DNA of 64,000 nt, from contig CBDFHF010000002.1 of assembly GCA_965247565.1 (NCBI GenBank), positions 248,001 to 312,000 of the forward strand, written 5' to 3'. The DNA comes from CBDFHF01 sp965247565. GTDB lineage: Bacteria > Pseudomonadota > Gammaproteobacteria > Methylococcales > Methylomonadaceae. A program made the position numbers and the translations under genes. Under the pieces are notes generated by a model that ran no database searches, was not told the origin of the DNA, and worked only from the letters and a program-made list of their open reading frames with translations. The first letter of the stretch is position 1, and the number at the start of each line of letters is the position of its first letter. Shown piece after piece: positions 1 to 9,641 of the stretch.

Positions 1-2100
1 GTTGTCGGTAATTTTGGCCGGAATGTTGCCTTTCGATATGTTGTCCACATAACGTGCCGCTACATTCAATGGGTTGATGACTGCATCCAAGGTGTTGTTG
101 ACGCCTTCAACAATTTTGCGGAAATCGCCTTGATGTCGACTGGCATCAGCACGGGTTTCCAACCTGCCATCGACGGCGGCTTTTGAAAGTAAGGCAGCGT
201 CTTGGACTAACGCGTTGACTGCATCAATACAGGTATTGAGATTGTCTTTAATGTTATTGAAATCGCCGTTGTAGTTATCGGTAATTTGCTCAGGGATTTT
301 GCCCTTGGCAATATTATCGACATAATGCGCGGCGACGTTCAATGGCCCGATAACCGCATCCAGCATACTGTTAATTCCTCTGCCGGTATCATGAATGAAA
401 CCTTCTGGCAGGATAGAAATATTAACCCGTTCCGATAATTGACCGGCGATGGCTGCATCGACCAGTCTAGCAACTTCTTTCTCGGCAATGACCTCTGATG
501 TGCGGTCATACCATTGGGTCATTCGGCCCAGATAACTGCCGTCTTTATCATCATAAACCGGGTTTAGAATGAGCTGTAAATGACGCCCAGCCATTTCGGT
601 ATTAATCAGTTTAGATTGGGTCAATTCCTGCATGAAATTCTCACGGTCGGCTTCGTTCTCCAGATATTGCCCGATTCTTTGGCCAAACATGTTTTTTACG
701 GTAAAGCCGGCATGACGCTTGGCAATATCGGGACTCATGTTCTGGAATAACTTTTCAGCTTCTTTGTTCATGTAAATGACCAAGTTATGCTCATTGGAAA
801 CTGTGACCGCCATGGCTGAATTATCCAAAGCTGATTTAATTCGATTAACCCCGGACAAAGTTTCTGCGCTGTCAAAATCCAGACGTGCTTTGAGTGCTCG
901 GTAAGCATCCATGACATCGGTCAATTCATCACGGTGACCGGTTCTCAGCACGGACTCATGATCAACACCTTTGGCGCTGGCTAGCAGGTAGCGAATGGCA
1001 TCAGAGACGCGCGGCATGATAGTTTGGTAAAGAATTCTGCCCAGAATGGCGGTGATTGCGGTGCCAAGAAATAAAAACAGTATGCCGAGGTTGCGGTGTA
1101 GTTTGTAATCTTCCTGGGCATCAGCGTAAACATCAGCTGATACCGTAAGTTGTAATTGAGTTAGTACATTGATTTTGTCGGACAGTGGGTCAATGGCTGG
1201 GTAAAGTTCATTGACGGTAAAACTAGCCAGACGTGTGGCATCCTGGGATTTCAGAATAGCTTGTAAATTAGCTGTCGCCGTATTGGCTTTAACAAATAAC
1301 GGTTCAATTTCACTGACCAGCTTTTTCTCACCATCAACCAAATAAGTGGCGGAATAAGCTTTCCACTGTTTGTCGACTTCTTTCAGAGCGTTGGCGACAT
1401 TGATCTCGCCTTCTGCCCAGTTCAAATTGCCATTGCGGACTTTGTGCGAGGTATCAACAATGTTGACTGCGTACATGTCCGCGATGGTTTTAAGTTGCTG
1501 CAAGGGCACGACACGATCATTGTACAGGGTCTGCACAGCCATATTGGTATCTTCAATGCCTTTTATGCCGATGAATCCGATCGATGAGCCGGTCAAAGCA
1601 ACAACAACGAAAATATTGATAATTCTTGATTTGATAGTGAAGTTGCGTTTGAAGTTGCGAAATTTTCCTGTGATTTTCTCGGTGACGCTTTGACCTTCTT
1701 TGAGTACACGGTGAAATCGTTGTGCTCCTTCAATTTGCTGGCGTGAAGCTTTTTTGCGTACAGAAATATAGCCTGATTGCTGACCGTTTTCGACAATCGG
1801 AGAAACTATGGCCTCTACCCAGTAGTGATCGCCATTTTTGCAACGATTTTTAACAATGCCTATCCAGGGTTTACCGTTTTGTACGGTTTTCCATAAATCA
1901 TCAAACGCTTCCGGTGGCATATCCGGATGGCGCACAATATTATGGCTATGGCCAATCAGCTCTTCCTCAGTAAAACCGCTGACATCAAGAAATTCGCGGT
2001 TAACGAAGGTAATGACACCTTTTAAATCGGTTTTGGATACTATTTGCGAAGCATCTTTCAGCTCAACTTCCCTTTGTGTAACAGGCATGTTTATTTTCAT
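1..2100 (-). CDS. Aer-like PAS-containing methyl-accepting chemotaxis protein (3' end outside window)
   Basis: The frame is open from the ATG at 2100 to the window edge (700 codons), so the C-terminal signalling domain is not visible. The N-terminal PAS domain (about residues 8-115) has the Aer-type sequence NIVRHPDMP followed by GIVKNRCKNGDHYWVEA, which in Aer binds FAD and senses redox or oxygen state. A membrane segment follows near residue 165 (INIFVVVALTGSSIGF), then a four-helix-bundle-like periplasmic stretch, a second membrane segment (LGILFLFLGTAITAIL), a HAMP region, another PAS-like domain (DNSAMAVTVSNEHNLVIYMN) and at least two HAMP-like repeats (LDAVIGPLNVAAHYVDNIAKG and LDAVINPLNVAARYVDNIS-). 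A GAGGG ribosome site lies just upstream. It is the last visible gene of the chemotaxis cluster. An energy- or aerotaxis role is inferred from the PAS type. Confidence 0.9.
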   Translation of the reverse strand, partial: MKINMPVTQREVELKDASQIVSKTDLKGVITFVNREFLDVSGFTEEELIGHSHNIVRHPDMPPEAFDDLWKTVQNGKPWIGIVKNRCKNGDHYWVEAIVSPIVENGQQSGYISVRKKASRQQIEGAQRFHRVLKEGQSVTEKITGKFRNFKRNFTIKSRIINIFVVVALTGSSIGFIGIKGIEDTNMAVQTLYNDRVVPLQQLKTIADMYAVNIVDTSHKVRNGNLNWAEGEINVANALKEVDKQWKAYSATYLVDGEKKLVSEIEPLFVKANTATANLQAILKSQDATRLASFTVNELYPAIDPLSDKINVLTQLQLTVSADVYADAQEDYKLHRNLGILFLFLGTAITAILGRILYQTIMPRVSDAIRYLLASAKGVDHESVLRTGHRDELTDVMDAYRALKARLDFDSAETLSGVNRIKSALDNSAMAVTVSNEHNLVIYMNKEAEKLFQNMSPDIAKRHAGFTVKNMFGQRIGQYLENEADRENFMQELTQSKLINTEMAGRHLQLILNPVYDDKDGSYLGRMTQWYDRTSEVIAEKEVARLVDAAIAGQLSERVNISILPEGFIHDTGRGINSMLDAVIGPLNVAAHYVDNIAKGKIPEQITDNYNGDFNNIKDNLNTCIDAVNALVQDAALLSKAAVDGRLETRADASRHQGDFRKIVEGVNNTLDAVINPLNVAARYVDNISKGNIPAKITDN

Positions 2101-2772
2101 GGAAACCCTCAATCATCATTAAAACGGTCAGGTTGGACTGAGGAAAGGAAGCCCAATGGGATACTTCAATTTATTGGGTGTCCTTTCCTCAACCCAACCT
2201 AAAACTTTCTGTACGTGCAAAGACTTCAAACATTAACAAGCCGGATCTTTCAGTCAGATCAAACACGCGCACTGTTCAGCTTTCGTTCAGTATGGTTGAG
2301 AATTTTTTAAGTTGTATCAGGGAAAACCTTTTAATTATGTAGGGCTTTTTCTTACAAGATATGCACTTAAGCTCTGGATAATTAGTATAGGCATGGCTGT
2401 AAAAATTCGATCAAACCAGCTATCAAGCGCTCTCCAGAGGTTTTATGGGGTTTTATTTCGAGTTTTATACTGTTTTATGTCTTAAGCGATTGATTTTATT
2501 GATTGTCAATTACGTGATCGGTTTCACTTATTTTTTAGTGGCAGACCAGAAATTAGGGTTAGGCATTTAAAAATTTTAGATCGGGATTTTAGATTTGATG
2601 GGAACGAACATTTGCAAGGACCCGGGGACAATGAACGTTTACGAAATTACGTCGAGTGATGGCAAAACCCAGGTGGATGCTCTTGTCGAGTATCCATTGA
2701 GATAAGCAGAGCAGGGTAGGGTAAAAAAACTAGTAACTATTCAGCGTTTTTTCAAAAGAAGCTTGATTTTGC

Positions 2773-2855
2773 TGTCATTTCGACCATAGCGAGAAATCTT
2801 TTAAGCACTGGGGCTTAGGGGAGTCTTAAGATTCCTTGCTCTGCTCGGAATGACA
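2773..2855. repeat. Dispersed palindromic repeat, TGTCATTTCGACC family
   Basis: The element starts TGTCATTTCGACCATAGCGA and ends CTGCTCGGAATGACA. The two ends form about 28-bp imperfect terminal inverted arms. A relative lies at 6143-6213 inside the same operon, and a partial match (TTTGTCATTTCGACAG) occurs near 62173. Short inverted elements of this kind occur as non-coding repeats in many bacterial genomes. Confidence 0.7.
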
Positions 2856-2954
2856 ATGCATGGTGAGTAGTTACAAAAGACTATTAAGCAGGGAGCTAAA
2901 TTAGCATGGTAAGTATCTAACAGAATTCATGAGTTTTTTTGATGTCTGGTTGAG

Positions 2955-2988
2955 TGTTGTTGATCTACATCAGAGCAGATCAACAACA
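2955..2988 (-). terminator. 12-bp hairpin downstream of the triple-PAS receptor
   Basis: TGTTGTTGATCT (2955-2966) pairs perfectly with AGATCAACAACA (2977-2988) across a 10-base loop, 30 bases past the receptor stop codon. There is no U-run on the minus strand, so it is a weak terminator candidate and could instead protect the RNA end or act as an attenuator. Confidence 0.4.
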
Positions 2989-3017
2989 TCAAACACTAAA
3001 AAACCGTATCTTTAGAT

Positions 3018-6000
3018 TTAAAACTCTTCCCAATCGCCATCATTAGTTCCGGTTTTTGCAATAGTCCTTGCCGGAGCCGGGGCTTGTTTTGGTTTTGCCC
3101 GCATCGCTGAGGGATTTGACGCTCTCATCGGACTATTGCTGGTCCGTCTGTTTTGAGTTGGTTTGGGCGCTGCATAGGATTGTCCGCCGTATAACTTAAA
3201 CGCACTAACGGTATCCATTAGACTGGTTGATTGCTCCACCAGCGATTCTGCTGCCGCAGCAGCTTGCTCAACTAATGCGGCATTTTGTTGAGTTGCCTCA
3301 TCCATGCTGGTAATGGCGTTGTTGACCAAATCAATACCGGCGCTTTGTTCAACCGATGCCGCAGTGATTTCGCCCATAATGTCGGTGACACGTTGCACAG
3401 AAGTCACAATCTCTTGCATCGTTTTGCCGGCATTTTCTACTTGCACGGTGCCTTCGGCGGTTTTGCCGACTGAATCAGTAATCAATTCCTTAATTTCTTT
3501 AGCGGCACTGGCAGAACGTTGCGCCAGATTGCGCACTTCACCGGCCACCACGGCAAAACCACGGCCTTGTTCGCCGGCGCGTGCCGCTTCAACCGCCGCA
3601 TTCAACGCCAGAATATTGGTTTGGAAAGCAATGCCGTCAATCACACTGATGATGTCTTCAATCTTTTTGGCGCTGCTGTTGATGGCGCTCATGGTATTGA
3701 CTACCAAGCCGACGACTTCGCCGCCTTTTAGCGCCACACCAGAGGCGGTCGCCGCTAGTTGATTAGCTTGCTTGGCGTTTTCAGAATTTTGTTTAACGGT
3801 ACTGGCCAGTTCTTCCATACTGGACGCGGTTTGTTCCAGGCTGGACGCTTGCTGTTCGGTACGCACGGACAAATCAGTATTACCTGAGGAAATTTCACCG
3901 GCAGCTGTATTGATGGTTTCGCCGGCTTCGCGCACTTGCATAACGATCTCGGTCATTTTATCCATCAGCGCATTCACACCATCACACAGAGACGCAATAG
4001 CACCGGTTTTACCGTCGAGCGGTACACGGCTGCTGAGATCCCCGGTTTTAGCGCTTTCAATGATATCCTGGGTTTCTTCGACCGCATTGACCAAAGCCGC
4101 TGCATTGTGTTGTTGCTCAGTGATGTCAGTGGCGTATTTCACTACTTTAAATGGCTTGCCGTTCAAATCCATGATCGGGTTGTAGCTGGCTTGCAGCCAG
4201 ATTTCTTTTCCGCCACGACCAATGCGCTTGTACTGACCGGCTATAGCTTCACCATGCGCCAATTTATCCCAGAAGGCCTTGTATTCCGAGCTAGATTTAT
4301 AAGCGGGTTCTACAAATAAGCTGTGATGATTACCAACAATGTCATTTTTACTATAACCCGTCAGATTGACGAAGTTGTCGTTGACTGCGGTAATTCTGCC
4401 GGTGAGGTCAAACTCAACGACACCCTGAGTTTTGCCTATAGCGTCTATCTGACCGGCATTATTAGCGGCTTGTATTTTTTGCTCAGTAATATCGATGGTG
4501 TAGTTAACGATTTTATAGGGTTTGCCTTTCAAATCATAAATCGGGTTGTAAGAGGCTTGAATCCAGAGCTCTTTACCATTCTTGCCAATACGTTTGTATT
4601 GTCCTGAATCTGTACCGCCTTTGACTAACTTGTCCCATAAGGTCGTGAAGGCCGAGCTTTTACTAAAGGCCGGGTCTAAGACCATACTGACGTGTTTGCC
4701 TAGCAACTCAGGCTCTGTATAACCCAACATGTTGAGATAAACTGAATTCACCTTAAGAATACTGCCGTCAAGACTTAATTCGATCACACCTTGAGAACTT
4801 GAGATCGCCCGGATTTGGCCTTCATAGTCAGAGTTTTGAAGCTTTTGCGCAGTAATGTCAGTGGCATATTTCACCACTTTATACGGTTTGCCTTGCGCGT
4901 CAAATATAGGGTTATAGCTGGCTTCAAGCCAAATTTCCTTAGCGTTTTTGCCGATGCGAAAATATTGTCCTGACTCAAATTCACCACGGTTAAGTTTTTC
5001 CCAAAATTGGCGATATTGAGCGCTATTTTTGTAATCAGCCTCTACAAAAACGCTGTGATGTTGTCCGACAGCTTCGTTCAAGCTGTAACCCATGACATTA
5101 AGAAAAATATCATTGGCGGTAATGACTTTGCCATCCATGCTAAATTCAATAACGCCGGTTGAGTTGGAAATGGCTTTCAACTGGTTTTCGTACAGAGTTG
5201 ATTGCTCTTTAACTTGAGTAGCCAAGGCTTGTTGATCAGTTATATTTTTGCTCAGGGTTGCTTGCATGCCTTTGAGGGATTGCAATACTTTGCTCAGTTC
5301 ATTATTACCTTGTACTTCAATCGGAGTGTTAAAGTTGCCCGACTCGATATTTGAAAACACTTGAGTGGCTTTGTTTAGTGGGTTAGTGATAGAGCGTAAT
5401 ACTAGGTAGCCTAACCAAACCAGCATGGCAATGGCGCCGCCCAATGCGGCCAACGAAATCAGTCGTGAATTCTCATAGCGAGCAGAACCGGCTTCATATT
5501 CTTGCTTAGCGACATCCAACTGCAATTGAATCAGTTGTTTCATCTGGTTGTCAGCAATTAAATCCAACTCGAGTTGTTTTTTATAAAGGTCTATGCTTTC
5601 CTCGTAGTTGTTTGCCTGTAATGCCGACACTACTTGCTTAACCGATTCGGTATAGTTGCCATAATATGAAATAAATTTTTCGGCAAGTATTTTTTCTTCC
5701 GGGGTCAGGTAAGTGGCCATATAGCCCTTCCATAAACGATCTATTTCCACTAACTGCTGTTTAACTTGCTCGGTTGCTTCACTGGCTGTTTTGACATTTA
5801 TGACCAGTGCAGTTTTATCACCGACATTATTTATACTCACATCGCCTAGCGCTAAACCTAATGCCTGGTTCGTGTCCATCTGCAATATGGTAATTTTATT
5901 CAAGTCTGCTAATGGCACGGTACGGTCTTCAAAAACGGTTTTTAAGCTGTTTTTTGAATCAGATAATCCAGAAAGCCCTACTCCGGTGAGTCCAGTTGCG

Positions 6001-6062
6001 ACCAGAGCACCTAGCCCGATAACGCCGGTCAAACGCTGTCCTACAGTTAATTTGTTCATCAT
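3018..6062 (-). CDS. Methyl-accepting chemotaxis protein with three tandem PAS domains
   Basis: This 1014-residue receptor has TM1 at about 12-34, a four-helix-bundle sensor (about 35-200), TM2 at about 201-223 and HAMP (about 223-276). Three PAS domains follow at about 296-405, 416-525 and 537-646, then a second HAMP-like linker and the MCP signalling hairpin, with its tip around 805-850 (DGIAFQTNILALNAAVEAAR). The PAS copies resemble each other closely: each has a Y(N)PI(F/Y/M)D segment followed by GKP(Y/F)K(V/I)V and ends DIT(A/E)Q, so they look like internal duplications. The protein ends DWEEF, fitting the xWxxF tether peptide that docks CheR/CheB in receptors such as Tar. It lies directly downstream of cheA and cheW and is probably co-transcribed with them. 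Signal and PAS ligands are unknown. Confidence 0.96.
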   Translation of the reverse strand: MMNKLTVGQRLTGVIGLGALVATGLTGVGLSGLSDSKNSLKTVFEDRTVPLADLNKITILQMDTNQALGLALGDVSINNVGDKTALVINVKTASEATEQVKQQLVEIDRLWKGYMATYLTPEEKILAEKFISYYGNYTESVKQVVSALQANNYEESIDLYKKQLELDLIADNQMKQLIQLQLDVAKQEYEAGSARYENSRLISLAALGGAIAMLVWLGYLVLRSITNPLNKATQVFSNIESGNFNTPIEVQGNNELSKVLQSLKGMQATLSKNITDQQALATQVKEQSTLYENQLKAISNSTGVIEFSMDGKVITANDIFLNVMGYSLNEAVGQHHSVFVEADYKNSAQYRQFWEKLNRGEFESGQYFRIGKNAKEIWLEASYNPIFDAQGKPYKVVKYATDITAQKLQNSDYEGQIRAISSSQGVIELSLDGSILKVNSVYLNMLGYTEPELLGKHVSMVLDPAFSKSSAFTTLWDKLVKGGTDSGQYKRIGKNGKELWIQASYNPIYDLKGKPYKIVNYTIDITEQKIQAANNAGQIDAIGKTQGVVEFDLTGRITAVNDNFVNLTGYSKNDIVGNHHSLFVEPAYKSSSEYKAFWDKLAHGEAIAGQYKRIGRGGKEIWLQASYNPIMDLNGKPFKVVKYATDITEQQHNAAALVNAVEETQDIIESAKTGDLSSRVPLDGKTGAIASLCDGVNALMDKMTEIVMQVREAGETINTAAGEISSGNTDLSVRTEQQASSLEQTASSMEELASTVKQNSENAKQANQLAATASGVALKGGEVVGLVVNTMSAINSSAKKIEDIISVIDGIAFQTNILALNAAVEAARAGEQGRGFAVVAGEVRNLAQRSASAAKEIKELITDSVGKTAEGTVQVENAGKTMQEIVTSVQRVTDIMGEITAASVEQSAGIDLVNNAITSMDEATQQNAALVEQAAAAAESLVEQSTSLMDTVSAFKLYGGQSYAAPKPTQNRRTSNSPMRASNPSAMRAKPKQAPAPARTIAKTGTNDGDWEEF

Positions 6063-6142
6063 GGTTTTAATATCCTCTATAAGTTTTAAAAATTAACTCT
6101 GTACTCGACAAAAAGTAATAAACATGACATCGGCTGTATTCT

Positions 6143-6213
6143 TGTCATTTCGACCATCGGGAGAAATCCTAAATTTCAGTGGCTTAAGATTTCTGCCGAT
6201 GGTCGAAAAGACA
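6143..6213. repeat. Dispersed palindromic repeat, TGTCATTTCGACC family
   Basis: TGTCATTTCGACCATCGGGA at the left pairs with TCCCGATGGTCG-like sequence at the right (GCCGATGGTCGAAAAGACA), giving a long imperfect hairpin between cheW and the receptor gene. It belongs to the same family as 2773-2855. In the transcript it could act as a processing or RNA-stability element. Confidence 0.7.
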
Positions 6214-6265
6214 CCGAGCATGTTTTGTCACATACAAAGAAAATTTAATTATTATTTTATTGTTG

Positions 6266-6775
6266 CTAATGGACTGCTACGTCATCAATCAGCGCCATTT
6301 CCTGGCTGCTCATCAATTGTTCAATATCAACCAATATCAGCATCTGTTCTTCTACGGTAGCCAAACCGACGATATATTTGGTGTCGATGCTGGTTACCAA
6401 GGAAGGTACATTGCGGATTTGATCTTCTTTCAATTCGGTGACATCAGAAACGCCATCGACCACGATGCCCACCACCCGACCATTCAAATTAAGAATGATC
6501 ACCACAGTAAATTCGTTATATTCGACTTTGCCGAGTTTAAACTTGATGCGCAGATCAACAATCGGCACGATCTTGCCGCGTAAATTGACTACACCTTTAA
6601 TAAAGTCCGGGGTGTTAGCAATTTGGGTGACTGAGTCGTAACCGCGAATTTCTTGTACTTTTAAAATCTCCAGCCCGTATTCCTCTTCTCCGAGTACGAA
6701 GGTTAGATATTCACCCGCTACGCTGGTCGATTTGACCGTGGTTGCGCTGGTTGTAGCATCTGTATTGACATTCAT
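6266..6775 (-). CDS. cheW: Chemotaxis coupling protein CheW
   Basis: This 169-residue single CheW (SH3-like) domain protein couples receptors to the CheA kinase in the chemosensory array. Typical segments are visible: YLTFVLGEEEYGLEILKVQEI near the N terminus, ANTPDFIKGVVNLRGKIVPIVDLR in the middle and VVDGVSDVTEL after it. The start overlaps the stop of cheA (ATGA), showing translational coupling. The N-terminal 20 residues are Thr-rich and not conserved in the family. Length is normal for CheW. Confidence 0.96.
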   Translation of the reverse strand: MNVNTDATTSATTVKSTSVAGEYLTFVLGEEEYGLEILKVQEIRGYDSVTQIANTPDFIKGVVNLRGKIVPIVDLRIKFKLGKVEYNEFTVVIILNLNGRVVGIVVDGVSDVTELKEDQIRNVPSLVTSIDTKYIVGLATVEEQMLILVDIEQLMSSQEMALIDDVAVH

Positions 6776-9057
6776 TGGGTAAGCTCCTTAGGGGTTGCTT
6801 GGTTACCTTGATACGAAAATGGCATGGCGCCGGTAATATAATTGGTGGTTTGACCCATTTGAATAATGGCGGAAATATCCAGAATTAATGCTACGCCGCC
6901 GTCGCCCATAATGGTGGCGCCCGAGACGCCCGGTACTTTTTTATAGTTGGTTTCCAGACTTTTAATGACCACTTGTTGCTGACCCACCAGACGATCAACG
7001 AATAAGGCGGATTTTTTACCGTCTGATTCTATTAATACCAATACGCCTTTGGTTGGATCGGTAATCGCAGTTTGCTGATTAAATAAACTGTGCAACGCGA
7101 TAATGGGTAGATATTCACCACGAACATGCACCATACGGCCTTCACCGGTGATGGTTTTAATGTCTTCTGCTCGCGGTTGTAAGGTTTCCACAATCAGATT
7201 TAGCGGGATAACGTAAACACTGCTGCCCAGTGACACCGACATGCCATCCAGAATCGCCAGTGTCAGTGGCAAAGCGATTGAAATCGTGGTGCCGAAACCG
7301 AGAGCAGAACGTATTTCCACGACGCCGCCCATCGCGGCAATATTTCGTTTAACCACGTCCATACCCACGCCACGGCCAGAGACATCAGTCACCACTTCAG
7401 CTGTTGAAAAGCCCGGTGCAAATATCAGCGCAAAGACTTCTGAATCTGACATGTTTTCATTGACATCCAGACCGTTTTTCGCGGCTTTTTCTAACAACTT
7501 ATTACGGTTTAAACCCGCACCATCATCAGTGACTTCAATAACAATACTGCCGCCTTTGTGGGCAGCAGATAGCGTTAATACGCCGGTTTCACTTTTGCCT
7601 GACGCCTTACGATTGGCGGGAGACTCAATGCCGTGATCCACACTGTTACGGACCAAGTGGGTGAGGGGGTCAACAATACGTTCGATTAAACCTTTATCTA
7701 ATTCCGTGGTGGCACCGACGGTGACAAACTCTATTTTTTTGCCCAATTTAGCGGCCAAGTCCCGAACCATGCGTGGGAAACGTGAGAACACAAAATCCAT
7801 TGGCATCATGCGGATAGACATGACCGACTCTTGCAGATCGCGGGTATTTCGGGTGAGTTGCCCGACACTGTTAATCAGACGCTCATGTTGCACGGGATCA
7901 AGATGACTGATACGTTGCTCAATCATGGCTTGAGTAATCACTAATTCGCCAACCAAGTTAATGAGTTGGTCGACTTTTTCTATACCAACTCGAATGGAGG
8001 ACGTTTCTGCCGCTGCCGGCGCTTTGTCAGTTTCGCGTCTGCCCAGATTTTTCTTTTCTGGGGTTGCAGTTGGTATAGATGCTTCAACACTGGCCTTATT
8101 CTCTATTGCTGCTTGACCTGAGTTTGCCGCCGTCGCTACGGTATCGTCGCCAATCAATTGGGATTTTACGGCATCGGGATGCGGTTGGAAGGGCGCAAAA
8201 AAACCATAACCTTCTTCGGTGCTTTCTTTCTCTTCATCGGCAAATAATCCGTATCCCACTTCTTCATGAATTGCTACACCGGATTTAGGGGCGGCTTTCT
8301 CTTCTATGGTTTCTAAAGGGCTAGCTGCTACTGAGGGCGGATTTAAAGTAATGACTAAATCATCAGGATCCAATATAAACGAACAGATGGATAGAATATC
8401 CGCCTGAGTAGTATCTGTGCTTAGCTTAAATACGTAGCGACCATTTTCCAGCTTGCTGGATTCCACTTCGCCCAGCATGCCGAGTTCTTCTTTCAGATTG
8501 CCAACATCCTTTTCAGTAATTTCTGGCAGGGCAATACTGAAGCAATTAATTTCACCGGCCTGTGTTGTGGGGGTGGCGTTTTGTTCTACTACGGGGGCAG
8601 GTGCGGCAACGGGTTCAGGTGCAGCGGGTTGCGCCGTTGCGCCGGGCGCAGGCTTGATCACCAGACCGCCAGCTTCTGAAAGTGATTTCAACACCATTTT
8701 GACATCGGCTACTTGATCTTGGTCAACAGCAGTGCCCAGACGATGCCCATCTAATTCCATTTTGAGTACGTCTTTTGCCGACAAAAATGCATCGACATGC
8801 TCGGAGGTGAGCGTCATTTCATTTTTGCGGATTTTATCCAGCAGGTTTTCGAGTACGTGGGTAATTTCGGTCATATCCATAAAACCGAATGTGGCCGCGC
8901 CACCTTTTATGGAATGCGCTGCCCGAAATATGGCGTTAAGGTCTTCCGAGTCCGGGTTATCGATATCAATCCCTAATAGCAAGCGCTCCGCTTCAGCCAA
9001 TAACTCCTCTGCTTCATCAAAGAAGACTTCATAAAACTGACTTAAATCAGATGACAT
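6772..9057 (-). CDS. cheA: Chemotaxis histidine kinase CheA
   Basis: The 761-residue kinase phosphorylates itself and passes the phosphate to CheY (and CheB). Domains in order: HPt with the phosphoryl histidine H48 in AAHSIKGGAATFGF; a P2-like response-regulator-binding region at about 166-240; a long linker; the dimerisation domain from about 355 (IRVGIEKVDQLINLVGELV); the ATPase with N-box LVRNSVDHGIE (468-478), G1 DDGAGL (511-516) and G2 GRGVGMDVV (561-569); and a CheW-like domain from about 600. The linker carries two short copies of a GYG(L/F)FA motif (268-273 and 283-288), which may be docking peptides. An Ala/Pro-rich stretch at 137-166 joins the HPt and P2 domains. The gene is coupled to cheW by a 4-base overlap. 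Confidence 0.97.
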   Translation of the reverse strand: MSSDLSQFYEVFFDEAEELLAEAERLLLGIDIDNPDSEDLNAIFRAAHSIKGGAATFGFMDMTEITHVLENLLDKIRKNEMTLTSEHVDAFLSAKDVLKMELDGHRLGTAVDQDQVADVKMVLKSLSEAGGLVIKPAPGATAQPAAPEPVAAPAPVVEQNATPTTQAGEINCFSIALPEITEKDVGNLKEELGMLGEVESSKLENGRYVFKLSTDTTQADILSICSFILDPDDLVITLNPPSVAASPLETIEEKAAPKSGVAIHEEVGYGLFADEEKESTEEGYGFFAPFQPHPDAVKSQLIGDDTVATAANSGQAAIENKASVEASIPTATPEKKNLGRRETDKAPAAAETSSIRVGIEKVDQLINLVGELVITQAMIEQRISHLDPVQHERLINSVGQLTRNTRDLQESVMSIRMMPMDFVFSRFPRMVRDLAAKLGKKIEFVTVGATTELDKGLIERIVDPLTHLVRNSVDHGIESPANRKASGKSETGVLTLSAAHKGGSIVIEVTDDGAGLNRNKLLEKAAKNGLDVNENMSDSEVFALIFAPGFSTAEVVTDVSGRGVGMDVVKRNIAAMGGVVEIRSALGFGTTISIALPLTLAILDGMSVSLGSSVYVIPLNLIVETLQPRAEDIKTITGEGRMVHVRGEYLPIIALHSLFNQQTAITDPTKGVLVLIESDGKKSALFVDRLVGQQQVVIKSLETNYKKVPGVSGATIMGDGGVALILDISAIIQMGQTTNYITGAMPFSYQGNQATPKELTQ

Positions 9058-9095
9058 TGTTGCACTCCGTATTTATTTGCTTGTTTTTGCATTTG

Positions 9096-9157
9096 TAGGG
9101 GCGAATTCACTTGTGACCTTTAGGTCAATTCGCCCTTGGCGATTAAAATCGCTCCTA
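9096..9157. repeat. Dispersed repeat, TAGGGGCGAATT family
   Basis: TAGGGGCGAATTCACTTGTG begins this element and ATTAAAATCGCTCCTA ends it; GCGAATT and AATTCGC pair inside it. It fills the gap between cheY and cheA. A related copy at 42880-42928 shares the CACTTGTGACCTTTAG-type core. I take it for a non-mobile or mobilised palindromic repeat. Confidence 0.6.
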
Positions 9158-9523
9158 CTAGCCAATTACTTTTTGCACGACTTCGATTAGGCGCTTTGGA
9201 TCAAATGGTTTAACCAGCCAGCCGTTAGCGCCGGCCGCTTTGCCTTTGGCCTTCATTTCATCGCTCGATTCTGTAGTGAGCATCAAGATAGGTATTTTTT
9301 GATATGAGCTTAAACCGCGTAGGTTTTTGATCAGGGTTAAACCATCCATAATCGGCATATTTTGATCAGTGAGTACCAGATCAACTGTTTTTGCCTTGGC
9401 TTTATCTAAACCATCTTGTCCATCGACAGCCTGCACGACTTCGTAACCCGCTGCTTTAAGGCTAAACGTCACCATCTGGCGAAGTGATGCTGAATCATCC
9501 ACTGCTAAAATTGTTTTTGTCAT
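9158..9523 (-). CDS. cheY: Chemotaxis response regulator CheY
   Basis: This 121-residue single receiver domain is phosphorylated by CheA and then acts on the flagellar switch or a pilus motor. Conserved residues are present: the acidic pair D9/D10, phospho-acceptor D53 (in LVLTDQNMP), T83/T84 and K105 (in LVKPFDP). The ATG at 9523 is preferred over an in-frame GTG three codons upstream because AAGGTGAG sits at proper distance from it. The sequence is of the PilG/CheY type found next to a full-length CheA. It lies between the CheZ-like gene and cheA in the same direction. Confidence 0.94.
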   Translation of the reverse strand: MTKTILAVDDSASLRQMVTFSLKAAGYEVVQAVDGQDGLDKAKAKTVDLVLTDQNMPIMDGLTLIKNLRGLSSYQKIPILMLTTESSDEMKAKGKAAGANGWLVKPFDPKRLIEVVQKVIG

Positions 9524-9641
9524 TTCTATCACTCACCTTCGTTGTTAAGCGTTTTGCTAATTAAAGCGTTTAAGTTAAAAGATTAAAGCCCTAAACCGTA
9601 ATGCTTATCGGCAGCTAATCCGTTATGTTGAGTCTGATTTG

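Larger units (their letters stand above)
2101..3017. other. Intergenic region, no gene seen
   Basis: About 0.9 kb separates the two receptor genes. I see no convincing coding frame. It holds an 83-bp repeat with imperfect terminal inverted arms (2773-2855) and a 12-bp hairpin just downstream of the upstream receptor gene (2955-2988). The rest is AT-rich and probably contains the promoter of the Aer-like receptor. Confidence 0.6.

Noticed and set aside
3285..4607. Long plus-strand frames opposite the triple-PAS receptor
   Set aside because: They lie antisense to a clearly coding gene, have no domain logic and no ribosome sites; shadows of the receptor's codon use.
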